Source of the DNA: DASVEE01 sp036399695
GTDB lineage: Bacteria > Acidobacteriota > Thermoanaerobaculia > Gp7-AA8
Direction: 5' to 3'
Length of the DNA stretch: 6,395 nucleotides
NCBI GenBank assembly: GCA_036399695.1
Contig: DASWMP010000397.1
Location: forward strand, 1-6,395
Shown here: one piece after another, positions 1 to 6,330 of the stretch
Layout of the letters: every line of letters begins with the position of its first letter
Position numbering within the stretch: position 1 is the stretch's first letter
The notes under the pieces: model-generated
The model's database searches: none
The model's input: the letters and a program-made list of their open reading frames with translations, nothing else
What the model was told of the DNA's origin: nothing
Position numbers and translations under genes: made by a program

Positions 1-5
1 CCGAG

Positions 6-1682
6 ATGGCTTCGCGGCCTTATCATTCTCCCGGCACTCGCCAACCCATGTCCTCCGACACCCGCCTTCTGATCGCGGTCCGCGTCGTGGTCGTGACCAC
101 GCTGCTGTTCGCGTCGCTGATCATTCAGTACACCGTCAGCGACGTCCTGCCGATCGATTACCTCTACATCACCGCGGCCGTCACGTACGTCCTCACGCTC
201 TTCTACATCGCGCTCGGCCACCTCGTGCCGTCGCGGCAGATCAACCTGATGCTGCAGACCGGCGGCGATCTGCTCGTCGAGACGCTGCTCGTCTACTTCA
301 CCGGCGGACTCGATTCGCCGTTCTCGTTCCTCTATCTCGTCTCCATCATTACCGCGTCGATGCTGCTCTATCGCCGCGGCGGGCTGCTCGCCGCGTCCGG
401 CGCCGTCATCCTCTACGGCGCTCTCGCGGACCTGATGTACTACAACATCCTCCCGCTGCCCGAGCAGTCGCTCTTCCTCCCCACGAGCTGGACCTCGTCG
501 CGTCTCTACTTCAACATGGCGACGAACTTCGCCGGCTTCTACGCCACGGCGCTCCTCACGTCCTACCTCTCCGAGAAGCTGCAGAAGACGGCCAAAGAGC
601 TGGACGCCAACCGCCAGAACCTCGCCGAGCTCAAGGCGCTCAACCAGAACGTCGTCGACTCCATCCCCTCCGGCCTCATCACCGTCTCGCCGTACGGCAC
701 CGCCACGTTCGTGAACCCCGCCGGCAGCCAGATCCTCAAAGTGCCGACGCACGCGATCCTCGGCCGCCACGTGACGGAGCTGGAGTTCTTCACGATCGAG
801 GAGTGGAACCAGGTCCGTCCCCAGCTCGCCGAAGGGAAAGTCGTGCGCCTGGAGACGACCATCGGCACGGATGGCGACGAGCTGAGTATCGGCTTCGCCA
901 TCAGCCCGCTGCACACGCTCGAAGGGACCTCCGCCGGCTACACGCTCATCTTCCAGGACCTCACGGAGATGAAGAAGCTGGAAGCGGAGCTGCGGCTGAA
1001 GGACCGCATGGCCGCGGTGGGCGAGCTCTCCGCCGGCATCGCCCACGAGATCCGCAACCCGCTGGCCGCCATCGCCGGCTCGGTGCAGATGCTCAAGAAA
1101 TCGAGCGCTCTCACGCCGCAGGAACAGCGGCTGATGAACATCGTCCTGAAGGAATCGGAGCGGCTCAACAAGTCGATCGCCGAGTTCCTCCGTTTCGTCC
1201 GCCCGCAGGAGAAGCGGGCGCTCGAGTTCGACGTCGCCGCCAGTCTCGGCGAAACGCTCGACCTGCTCGCGAACTCGCCGGAGCTGCGTCCCGATCACCA
1301 GATCCGCCGCGAGATCGACCCGCCGTCGTTCCAGCTCATCGGCGACGCCGACCAGATCCGCCAGGTCTTCTGGAATCTCGCCCGCAACGCCGTGCAGGCC
1401 ATGCCCCAGGGGGGCGAGCTGACGGTACGTACGGTCATCGTGGACGACGCCTACCACATCGTTTTCGCCGACAACGGCCGCGGCATGTCGGACGCCGACC
1501 TGCGCCGGCTCTTCCAGCCCTTCCGCACCAACTTCCCCTCCGGCACGGGCCTCGGCATGGCCATCTCGTACCGCATCGTCCAGGAGCACGGCGGCCGCAT
1601 CGACGTGCAGTCGCGCGAAGGGGCCGGCTCGTCCATCACCGTCGCCCTGCCGCTCAAAGCGACGGTGCGCGCCGCGTCATAA
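6..1682 (+). CDS. Membrane-bound PAS-containing sensor histidine kinase (PilS/NtrB type)
   Basis: Two-component sensor kinase that autophosphorylates on histidine and should pass the phosphate to a response regulator, probably of the NtrC/PilR class. About six hydrophobic segments lie at residues 21-44, 52-74, 85-99, 104-122, 126-148 and 167-188, followed by a helical linker (190-215) and a PAS domain (about 212-320). The HisKA domain has an H-box around H347 (AGIAHEIRNP). The HATPase_c domain has an N-box with N457 and N461, a G1 box D489-N-G-R-G, an F-box LFQPF (502-506) and a G2 box SGTGLGM (512-518). The catalytic core is therefore complete. The membrane-PAS-HisKA order resembles PilS, which controls type IV pili, but the input signal cannot be read from sequence. 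The start is uncertain: the frame is open to the window edge, and ATG 48 (M15) is an alternative. No response regulator follows; ruvB begins 18 bases downstream. Confidence 0.93.
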   Translation: MASRPYHSPGTRQPMSSDTRLLIAVRVVVVTTLLFASLIIQYTVSDVLPIDYLYITAAVTYVLTLFYIALGHLVPSRQINLMLQTGGDLLVETLLVYFTGGLDSPFSFLYLVSIITASMLLYRRGGLLAASGAVILYGALADLMYYNILPLPEQSLFLPTSWTSSRLYFNMATNFAGFYATALLTSYLSEKLQKTAKELDANRQNLAELKALNQNVVDSIPSGLITVSPYGTATFVNPAGSQILKVPTHAILGRHVTELEFFTIEEWNQVRPQLAEGKVVRLETTIGTDGDELSIGFAISPLHTLEGTSAGYTLIFQDLTEMKKLEAELRLKDRMAAVGELSAGIAHEIRNPLAAIAGSVQMLKKSSALTPQEQRLMNIVLKESERLNKSIAEFLRFVRPQEKRALEFDVAASLGETLDLLANSPELRPDHQIRREIDPPSFQLIGDADQIRQVFWNLARNAVQAMPQGGELTVRTVIVDDAYHIVFADNGRGMSDADLRRLFQPFRTNFPSGTGLGMAISYRIVQEHGGRIDVQSREGAGSSITVALPLKATVRAAS

Positions 1683-1700
1683 CGGATAAACTGCACCCGC

Positions 1701-2723
1701 GTGGAAGACCGCATCCTCAATCCCGAGCCCGAGCCCGAAGATCTCCAGGCCGACCTATCGCTGCGGCCCAAATGGCTGCGCGAATACATCGGCCAGAACA
1801 AGGTCAAGGCGAACCTCGAGATCTCCATCGCCGCCGCTCGCAAACGTGGCGAAGTGCTCGATCACGTCCTGCTCTTCGGCCCCCCCGGTCTCGGCAAGAC
1901 GACGCTGGCCAGCATCATCGCCAACGAGATGAACGCCAGCCTGCGCGTCACGTCCGGTCCGGCGCTCGAGAAGCCGGGAGACCTGGTCGGCATCGTCACG
2001 AACCTGGAAGCCGGCGAGACGCTCTTCATCGACGAGATCCACCGCATGTCCGCGCCCGTCGAGGAAATCCTCTACTCGGCGATGGAAGACTTCCACATCG
2101 ACGTCGTCATCGGGCAGGGTCCGGCCGCGCGGACGATGAAGTTCGAGCTCCCCCGCTTCACGCTCATCGGAGCGACGACGCGCGCCGGCCTGCTCACCGC
2201 GCCGCTCCGCGCCCGCTTCGGCATCGTCCACCGGCTCGATTTCTACGACGTCGACGCCCTGACGATCATCGTCCGCCGCTCCAGCGAGATCCTCGATATC
2301 CCCATCGACAAAGAAGGGGCCATCGAGATCGCCCGCCGCAGCCGCGGTACGCCGCGTATCGCCAACCGCCTCCTCCGCCGCGTCCGCGACTTCGCGGAGG
2401 TGCGCCATGAGGGAAAGGTGAACGTGGCCATCGCCCGCGAAGCGCTGCACATGCTGGAAGTGGACGACTACGGCCTCGACGAGATCGACCGCAAGCTCCT
2501 GACGACGATCATCGAACGCTTCGGCGGCGGCCCTGTCGGCGTCAGCGCACTGGCCTCATCGATCGCCGAGGACCGCGGGACCATCGAAGACCTCTACGAG
2601 CCCTACCTCATCCAGATCGGCTTCCTCCAACGCACCCCCCGCGGCCGCGTCGCCAGCCGCACCGCCTACGAGCACCTCGGGTACCCGCTGAACATGGCCA
2701 GGAATCAGCGGGATTTGTTTTAG
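1701..2723 (+). CDS. ruvB: Holliday junction branch migration ATPase RuvB
   Basis: RuvB is the AAA+ hexameric motor that, with RuvA, drives branch migration of Holliday junctions for RuvC to cut in cytoplasmic recombination repair. At 340 aa it has the usual family length. Visible motifs are Walker A GPPGLGKT (60-67), Walker B LFIDEIHR (108-115), sensor 1 in LIGATTR (155-161), the arginine-finger segment PLRARFG (168-174), sensor 2 RGTPRIANR (215-223) and a C-terminal winged helix ending in RGRVASRTAYEHLGY. Translation starts at GTG 1701; the GGAT about 13 bases upstream is a poor Shine-Dalgarno match. The 18-base gap after the kinase stop suggests one transcript and possibly translational coupling. 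ruvA and ruvC, its common partners, are not in the window. The gene runs convergently into the methyltransferase, with a heptamer inverted repeat between them. Confidence 0.98.
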   Translation: MEDRILNPEPEPEDLQADLSLRPKWLREYIGQNKVKANLEISIAAARKRGEVLDHVLLFGPPGLGKTTLASIIANEMNASLRVTSGPALEKPGDLVGIVTNLEAGETLFIDEIHRMSAPVEEILYSAMEDFHIDVVIGQGPAARTMKFELPRFTLIGATTRAGLLTAPLRARFGIVHRLDFYDVDALTIIVRRSSEILDIPIDKEGAIEIARRSRGTPRIANRLLRRVRDFAEVRHEGKVNVAIAREALHMLEVDDYGLDEIDRKLLTTIIERFGGGPVGVSALASSIAEDRGTIEDLYEPYLIQIGFLQRTPRGRVASRTAYEHLGYPLNMARNQRDLF

Positions 2724-2730
2724 AGGCGCG

Positions 2731-2857
2731 TTGTCCGGGTCCCGTTGTCCGTTGCTCGTTGTCCGTTGTCCGTTGTCCGTGCGTTGCTCGGCGGACAGCT
2801 TCGCAAAGCGGAGCACGGAAAACGGACAACGGAAAACGAGCAACGGACAACGAGCAA
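2731..2857. repeat. Heptamer array folded as a long imperfect inverted repeat (array 1)
   Basis: Left-arm units in strict 7-nt phase are TTGTCCG at 2731, 2745, 2759, 2766 and 2773, TTGCTCG at 2752 and 2784, and a diverged GGTCCCG at 2738. A 4-base slip occurs at 2780-2783. Right-arm units are CGGAAAA at 2816 and 2830, CGGACAA at 2823 and 2844, and CGAGCAA at 2837 and 2851. Positions 2745-2779 pair with 2816-2850 at 33 of 35 positions, including a TTGCTCG unit aligned exactly with a CGAGCAA unit. The 36-nt loop contains a small GCTT/AAGC hairpin (2798-2801 with 2806-2809). The array fills the gap between the convergent ruvB and methyltransferase stops, so it could act as a bidirectional terminator or RNA 3'-end stabiliser, although no T-tract follows the stem on either strand. 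Confidence 0.9.
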
Positions 2858-2867
2858 CGTGCCTCTT

Positions 2868-3506
2868 CTACTTGGCCGCCACGTCCCGCAAAAACATCTC
2901 GCGCGGCTCCTCCAGAAACGTCGGCGGCTCCCCGCCGCGGCCCGACGCCTCCACGATGAGAATGTGCGACAGCCCCTCAAAGTCGGCCTGCCATTCGTGC
3001 CGCTCGATGCCATGCAGCTCGGGATGCTCGCTCACCCCATACTCCCGGCGCACCACGGAGGCGAACCCCGCATCCAGCAGCGAAGCGCGCAACGTCCCCT
3101 CGTTCCAGAGGAACTGGTGCCCCCACCCATGAAAGGCCCGGTTGATGGCGAAGCAGGCCAGCACCTCCTCCTCCTTCGTCAGCACCTTCTTGTAATGCGA
3201 CGCCCAGACCCAGTCGAGATTCGGCGTCGAGAGCCGCAACACCCCGTCGTCCCCAAGCGCCCGCCGGCACTCCCGCATGAACGCGAGCGCGGCAGGGTAG
3301 GGCAGGTGCTCGATGAAGTGCTCCGCATAGACGAAGGACGCGTCCTCGAACGGCAGCCCCTCCGTCACGTCCAACACCCGATCGACACCCTCGTAAGGCG
3401 CCACGTCGATGTTGATCCACCCGTCCATGCGAATCGGCCCGCAGCCGATGTGGAGGCGGAGACGGTTGTTGGTTGTTGGTTTTTGGTTGTTGGTTCCGTC
3501 GGTCAC
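2868..3506 (-). CDS. Class I SAM-dependent methyltransferase (small orphan type)
   Basis: Predicted cytoplasmic methyltransferase of 212 aa with a Rossmann-type SAM-binding fold. Motif I is LHIGCGP (18-24). The acidic residue ending strand 2 is D34 in NIDV, followed by the loop LPFEDASF (51-58), the EHFIEHL segment (62-68) characteristic of the UbiE/type-11-like group, and a GVLRLSTPNLDW strand (88-99). The substrate is unknown; related short proteins often sit near sugar or cell-envelope genes, but nothing here supports that. The GTG start at 3506 is supported by AGGAGA 8 bases upstream, and no other usable start lies between it and motif I. Residues 5-14 (TNNQKPTTNN) are encoded by one arm of a heptamer array and look like an added low-complexity tail. 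The gene lies downstream of nadB on the same strand, 52 bases away, beyond a predicted terminator, and is convergent with ruvB. Confidence 0.88.
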   Translation of the reverse strand: MTDGTNNQKPTTNNRLRLHIGCGPIRMDGWINIDVAPYEGVDRVLDVTEGLPFEDASFVYAEHFIEHLPYPAALAFMRECRRALGDDGVLRLSTPNLDWVWASHYKKVLTKEEEVLACFAINRAFHGWGHQFLWNEGTLRASLLDAGFASVVRREYGVSEHPELHGIERHEWQADFEGLSHILIVEASGRGGEPPTFLEEPREMFLRDVAAK

Positions 3507-3549
3507 GCGTGGATTCTCCTACCAACAACCGGCAACCAAAAACCAAAAA
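3466..3549. repeat. Heptamer inverted repeat around the methyltransferase start (array 2)
   Basis: The left arm is TTGTTGG (3466), TTGTTGG (3473), TTTTTGG (3480) and TTGTTGG (3487) without interruption. The right arm is CCAACAA (3522), CCGGCAA (3529), CCAAAAA (3536) and CCAAAAA (3543). The arms pair at 23 of 28 positions across a 28-nt loop (3494-3521), and the innermost unit pair is perfect. The loop holds the Shine-Dalgarno and GTG of the methyltransferase gene. The left arm is coding DNA (codons 5-14), and the right arm lies between nadB and the methyltransferase. The units differ from array 1 but obey the same degenerate pattern, CNRRMAA on one strand. Confidence 0.9.
3515..3520 (-). promoter_or_regulatory. 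Ribosome binding site of the methyltransferase gene
   Basis: Read on the minus strand this is AGGAGA, eight bases before GTG 3506. It is the best Shine-Dalgarno match seen in the window and fixes the start codon. It lies in the single-stranded loop of the hairpin predicted from array 2. Confidence 0.75.
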
Positions 3550-3568
3550 CGCGCGACGCTAGTCGCGC
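3536..3568 (-). terminator. Intrinsic terminator overlapping the nadB stop codon
   Basis: On the minus strand a perfect 7-bp GC-rich stem, GCGCGAC with GTCGCGC (3562-3568 with 3551-3557), encloses the 4-base loop TAGC, which contains the nadB TAG stop. It is followed directly by GTTTTTGGTTTTTGG, a T-rich tail made from two heptamer units of array 2. This fits a Rho-independent terminator for nadB. The two GG interruptions in the T-tract may make it leaky, which would let transcription reach the methyltransferase gene. Confidence 0.7.
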
Positions 3569-5235
3569 CTGTAGTGCGCCCCACGCGAGGCGGGATTGCG
3601 GATGGCGGCTTCGGCGACCAGCGTCGCCATCTGCTGGCCGTGGAACAGCTCGACGATCGACTTGCTGATCAGCGCCTCGTGGTAGTACTTCGTCAGGCGC
3701 GAGCCCAGATTGCGCATGTCCGCTACGCCGCGCTTCAGCCGCTCGTACGTGCGGACGATCCCGACGTAGTTCCACATCGAGTGCTGGATCGTCGTCCAGT
3801 CCTGGAGGATCAGCGCAGGGTCCTCGAGATTCTCGCGGCCCGGCATCAACCAGTCCGGAACTGTCGAGAACATCACGTCGGGGACCGTTCCTGTCCCTGC
3901 CGGGAGCGACGAAAACGCACGGTGCACCGATGCCGAGGCCTTCGAGTTGCCGCTCTCCAGCTTCGTGCGGATCGATTGTGCCGCGTAATAGCCCCACGTC
4001 AGCCCTTCCAGCAGCGACGTCGACGCCAGACGATTCGCACCGTGCAGGCCCGAGCAGGACGTCTCGCCAATCGCGTACAGGCGCGACAGCGTCGTCTCGC
4101 CGCTCGTGTTCACCAGCACGCCGCCGCAGAAATAGTGCGCCGCCGGCACCACCGGGATCGGATCCTTCTCGATGTCCACGCCGATTTCCGAGCACGCCTT
4201 GCGGATGTTCGGGAAGCGCTCCGCGATCGGCTGATGACCGTTATAGAAGTTCGCCAGATCCAGATAGACGAACTCCTCCTTGTTCACCGTCATCTCTTCC
4301 ACGATCGCGCGCGCCACGATGTCGCGGGGCGCCAGGTCCTTCAGCTCCGGCGCGTACTTTTCCATGAAGTACTCGCCCTTCTGATTGCGCAGCCGGGCCC
4401 CTTCACCGCGCAGCGCTTCCGAGATCAGGAAGTGATTCGCCTTCTTGTCCGCCAGCGCCGTCGGGTGGAACTGCACGTACTCCGCGTTCATGATCCGCGC
4501 GCCGGCCCGCGACGCCATCACCACGCCGTCGCCGATCGCGCTGCGCGTATTCGTCGAGTGCAGGTAGATCTGCCCCACGCCCCCCGTCGCCAGCACCGTG
4601 AAATCGGCAAAGACCGTGTAGACGTCGTTGGTCGTGTTGTCCAGCAGGTACGCGCCGATGCACTCGTTCGTCAGCCGGTAGCGGATCTGGATGTCCGTCG
4701 GATGGTGATGCGTCGTCAAAAGATCGATCGCCGTGACGTCGGTGACGAGCGTGATGTTCGGCTCGTCCTTGACCCGGTTCAGCAGCGAGATCTCGATGGC
4801 CCGTCCGGTCGCGTCCCCCGCGTGAATGATGCGCGAGACCGAATGCGCACCTTCGTTCGTCAGGTCGAGCTCACCCTCGTCCGTCGTGGAGAAAGGCACA
4901 TGCATCTCGTCGAGCAGCAGCTCCTTGACGACGCGTGGCCCCTCTTCAGCCAGGAAGGTCACGGCCTCCTGGTTCGAGACCCCTGCCCCGGCCCGCATGA
5001 TGTCGTCCACCAGCTTCGCCGGCGAGTCCCCTTCGCCCTGGTAAATGATCCCGCCCTGCGCCCAGAAGGTGTTGCAGTCTTTCGGGTCTTTGGCCTTGGT
5101 GACGAGCAGCACTTTGATGCCGGCGCTGGCGAGCGCGAACGCCGCGGTCAGCCCGGCGATCCCGGTTCCGATGACGAGGACGGGATAGTGGCCGCGGTTC
5201 TCCAATTTCGACACGGGGCGTATTCTACCCGGCAC
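3559..5235 (-). CDS. nadB: L-aspartate oxidase NadB
   Basis: Flavoenzyme oxidising L-aspartate to iminoaspartate, which NadA condenses with dihydroxyacetone phosphate to quinolinate in de novo NAD synthesis. It belongs to the succinate dehydrogenase/fumarate reductase flavoprotein family. Features seen are the FAD dinucleotide motif GTGIAG (23-28), AQGG (59-62), NEGAHSVSRIIHAGDATG (127-144, the NadB-type substrate loop with a Glu), ATGG (216-219), QFHPTA (255-260), LRGEGARLRN (275-284) with the expected active-site arginine, HYFCGGV (367-373) and GLHGANRLASTSLLEG (396-411). A helical C-terminal domain follows. The HGANRLASTSLLE block and NEGAHS favour NadB over SdhA or FrdA. The start is uncertain: GTG 5235 is the longest version, and GTG 5214 (residue 8) is equally plausible because the family begins just before the FAD motif. 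No clear Shine-Dalgarno supports either. nadA and nadC are absent from the window. Confidence 0.95.
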   Translation of the reverse strand: MPGRIRPVSKLENRGHYPVLVIGTGIAGLTAAFALASAGIKVLLVTKAKDPKDCNTFWAQGGIIYQGEGDSPAKLVDDIMRAGAGVSNQEAVTFLAEEGPRVVKELLLDEMHVPFSTTDEGELDLTNEGAHSVSRIIHAGDATGRAIEISLLNRVKDEPNITLVTDVTAIDLLTTHHHPTDIQIRYRLTNECIGAYLLDNTTNDVYTVFADFTVLATGGVGQIYLHSTNTRSAIGDGVVMASRAGARIMNAEYVQFHPTALADKKANHFLISEALRGEGARLRNQKGEYFMEKYAPELKDLAPRDIVARAIVEEMTVNKEEFVYLDLANFYNGHQPIAERFPNIRKACSEIGVDIEKDPIPVVPAAHYFCGGVLVNTSGETTLSRLYAIGETSCSGLHGANRLASTSLLEGLTWGYYAAQSIRTKLESGNSKASASVHRAFSSLPAGTGTVPDVMFSTVPDWLMPGRENLEDPALILQDWTTIQHSMWNYVGIVRTYERLKRGVADMRNLGSRLTKYYHEALISKSIVELFHGQQMATLVAEAAIRNPASRGAHYRRD

Positions 5236-5236
5236 C

Positions 5237-6274
5237 GTGAAAACAAAGTTCCCGCTGATGTTCGCCGCATTCTTCCTGCTGACCGGCTACACGGTGAGGG
5301 ATCTCGGCACGCTTCCGGGCGGCGGCGCGAGCGTTGCGCTGGCGATCAACAACCGCGGCAACGTCGCCGGCTACGCGTTCAACGCCGCCGGCGTGCAGCG
5401 TGCGATGTGGTGGAAACCTTCGAGCGGCGTCTATCTCGAGATCCCCACGCCTGTCATCCCCGGCAGCATCACGCACGCCGCCGACCTGAACGACTTCGAC
5501 GTCGTCGTCGGTCGCATGGGCACGAGCATCTCCCCCTCGCACGCCTTCGCCTGGTGCCCGGGCTGCAGCCTTCTGGACCTCGGCACGACGAGCACGCACG
5601 AGAGCCGCGCGTTCGGGATCAACAACGCCAACGACGTCGTCGGCCAGTGGGTGACGCCCGGCACGCCGCCGCTCGTCGACGCCGTGAAATGGCCCGGCGC
5701 CAGCACCACCCGCGTCCTCATGAGCGGCTTCGGCGGACGTCTCGACTGGTGCGACGCCATTTCCGATATCCCCCGCGCCGTCGGCACGTCCGCGAATCTC
5801 TCCCGCATCCGCCGCGCGATTCTCTGGGACGGTAAGAAGGCCCTCAACCTCGGCACGCTCGGCGGCGCGAACAGCTTCGGCCGAGCCTTCATCGTCCGCG
5901 CCTGGCCCGATCCCTACTTCACGCAGACTTTCGTCGTCGGTGAATCCGAGTTTCCCGGCGGCGGCTTCGATACCCGCGCCTTCCTCTGGACCGCCTGGAT
6001 GATGACGGATCTGGGCACGCTCCCCGGCTGGTACGGTTCACGCGCCTATGGCATCAACAAGGATCTCCAGATCGTCGGCCAAGCCTACGATTCCCCCGGC
6101 GGCGGCAACCATCGCGCCGTCCTCTGGGACAGCACCGGGATCCACGATCTCAACGATCTGATCTCCGACCCCGACTGGCTCCTCGGCGTCGCCTATGACA
6201 TCAACGACGCCGGCCAGATCGTCGGCCACGGTACCCACAAAGGCACCCCCCGAGCCTTCCTGCTCGAGCCTTAG
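5237..6274 (+). CDS. Putative secreted HAF-repeat protein
   Basis: Protein of 345 aa assigned to the HAF repeat family of probable extracellular proteins, whose function is unknown; a beta-propeller-like fold is likely. The N-terminus has basic residues K2 and K4, then a hydrophobic stretch (5-16) ending near LLTG, consistent with a Sec signal peptide cleaved just before YTVRDLG. Five repeat units are visible: DLGTLPGGG...AINNRGNVAG (22-45), DLGTTSTHES...INNANDVVG (114-136), NLGTLGGANS...FVVG (204-235), DLGTLPGWYGSRAYGINKDLQIVG (258-281) and DLNDLI...YDINDAGQIVG (304-330). HAFAW (102-106) and RAFLW (247-251) match the motif naming the family. The start is GTG 5237, because a stop at 5186-5188 closes the frame and no ATG or GTG lies between. 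No Shine-Dalgarno is evident. It is divergent from nadB, with start codons almost touching. Confidence 0.85.
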   Translation: MKTKFPLMFAAFFLLTGYTVRDLGTLPGGGASVALAINNRGNVAGYAFNAAGVQRAMWWKPSSGVYLEIPTPVIPGSITHAADLNDFDVVVGRMGTSISPSHAFAWCPGCSLLDLGTTSTHESRAFGINNANDVVGQWVTPGTPPLVDAVKWPGASTTRVLMSGFGGRLDWCDAISDIPRAVGTSANLSRIRRAILWDGKKALNLGTLGGANSFGRAFIVRAWPDPYFTQTFVVGESEFPGGGFDTRAFLWTAWMMTDLGTLPGWYGSRAYGINKDLQIVGQAYDSPGGGNHRAVLWDSTGIHDLNDLISDPDWLLGVAYDINDAGQIVGHGTHKGTPRAFLLEP

Positions 6275-6315
6275 CTGCGTGGCGACAGGGCTACGACCGG
6301 GAGCGCCTCCGGCGG

Positions 6316-6330
6316 GCGGCCACGGGCCGC
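6316..6330 (+). terminator. GC-rich hairpin downstream of the HAF-repeat gene (possible terminator)
   Basis: GCGGCC (6316-6321) and GGCCGC (6325-6330) form a perfect 6-bp stem with a 3-base loop, 41 bases after the stop at 6274. A second short stem, GGAG/CTCC, lies just upstream (6300-6310). No T-tract follows, so intrinsic termination is doubtful; it could instead be part of a dispersed palindromic repeat. The rest of 6275-6395 shows no coding signal I can support. Confidence 0.35.

Noticed and set aside
803..2410. 535-codon open frame on the + strand
   Set aside because: It overlaps the kinase and ruvB in another frame and gives a low-complexity Arg/Pro-rich product, while both overlapped genes have complete conserved motifs.
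2731..2857. CRISPR array
   Set aside because: The units are contiguous 7-mers without spacers, and no cas genes are present.
2868..3550. Insertion sequence or transposon carrying the methyltransferase
   Set aside because: There is no transposase. The flanking arrays differ in sequence and are each internally inverted rather than forming matched terminal repeats, and no target-site duplication was seen.
5198..5226. Possible promoter TTCTCC-17-TATTCT for the HAF gene
   Set aside because: Only 3 of 6 and 4 of 6 matches to the sigma-70 consensus, and it would leave almost no leader before GTG 5237; too weak to annotate.
5237..5296. Lipoprotein signal (LLTG followed by Tyr) in the HAF protein
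   Set aside because: The position where a lipobox needs Cys is Tyr, and this Tyr begins the YTVRDLG segment typical of the mature family start, so ordinary Sec cleavage is more likely.
3409..5835. Long 808-codon open frame on the + strand
   Set aside because: It is antisense to nadB across nearly all of that gene and out of frame with the HAF gene. The product is Arg/His-rich with no recognisable domain, a typical shadow in high-GC DNA.
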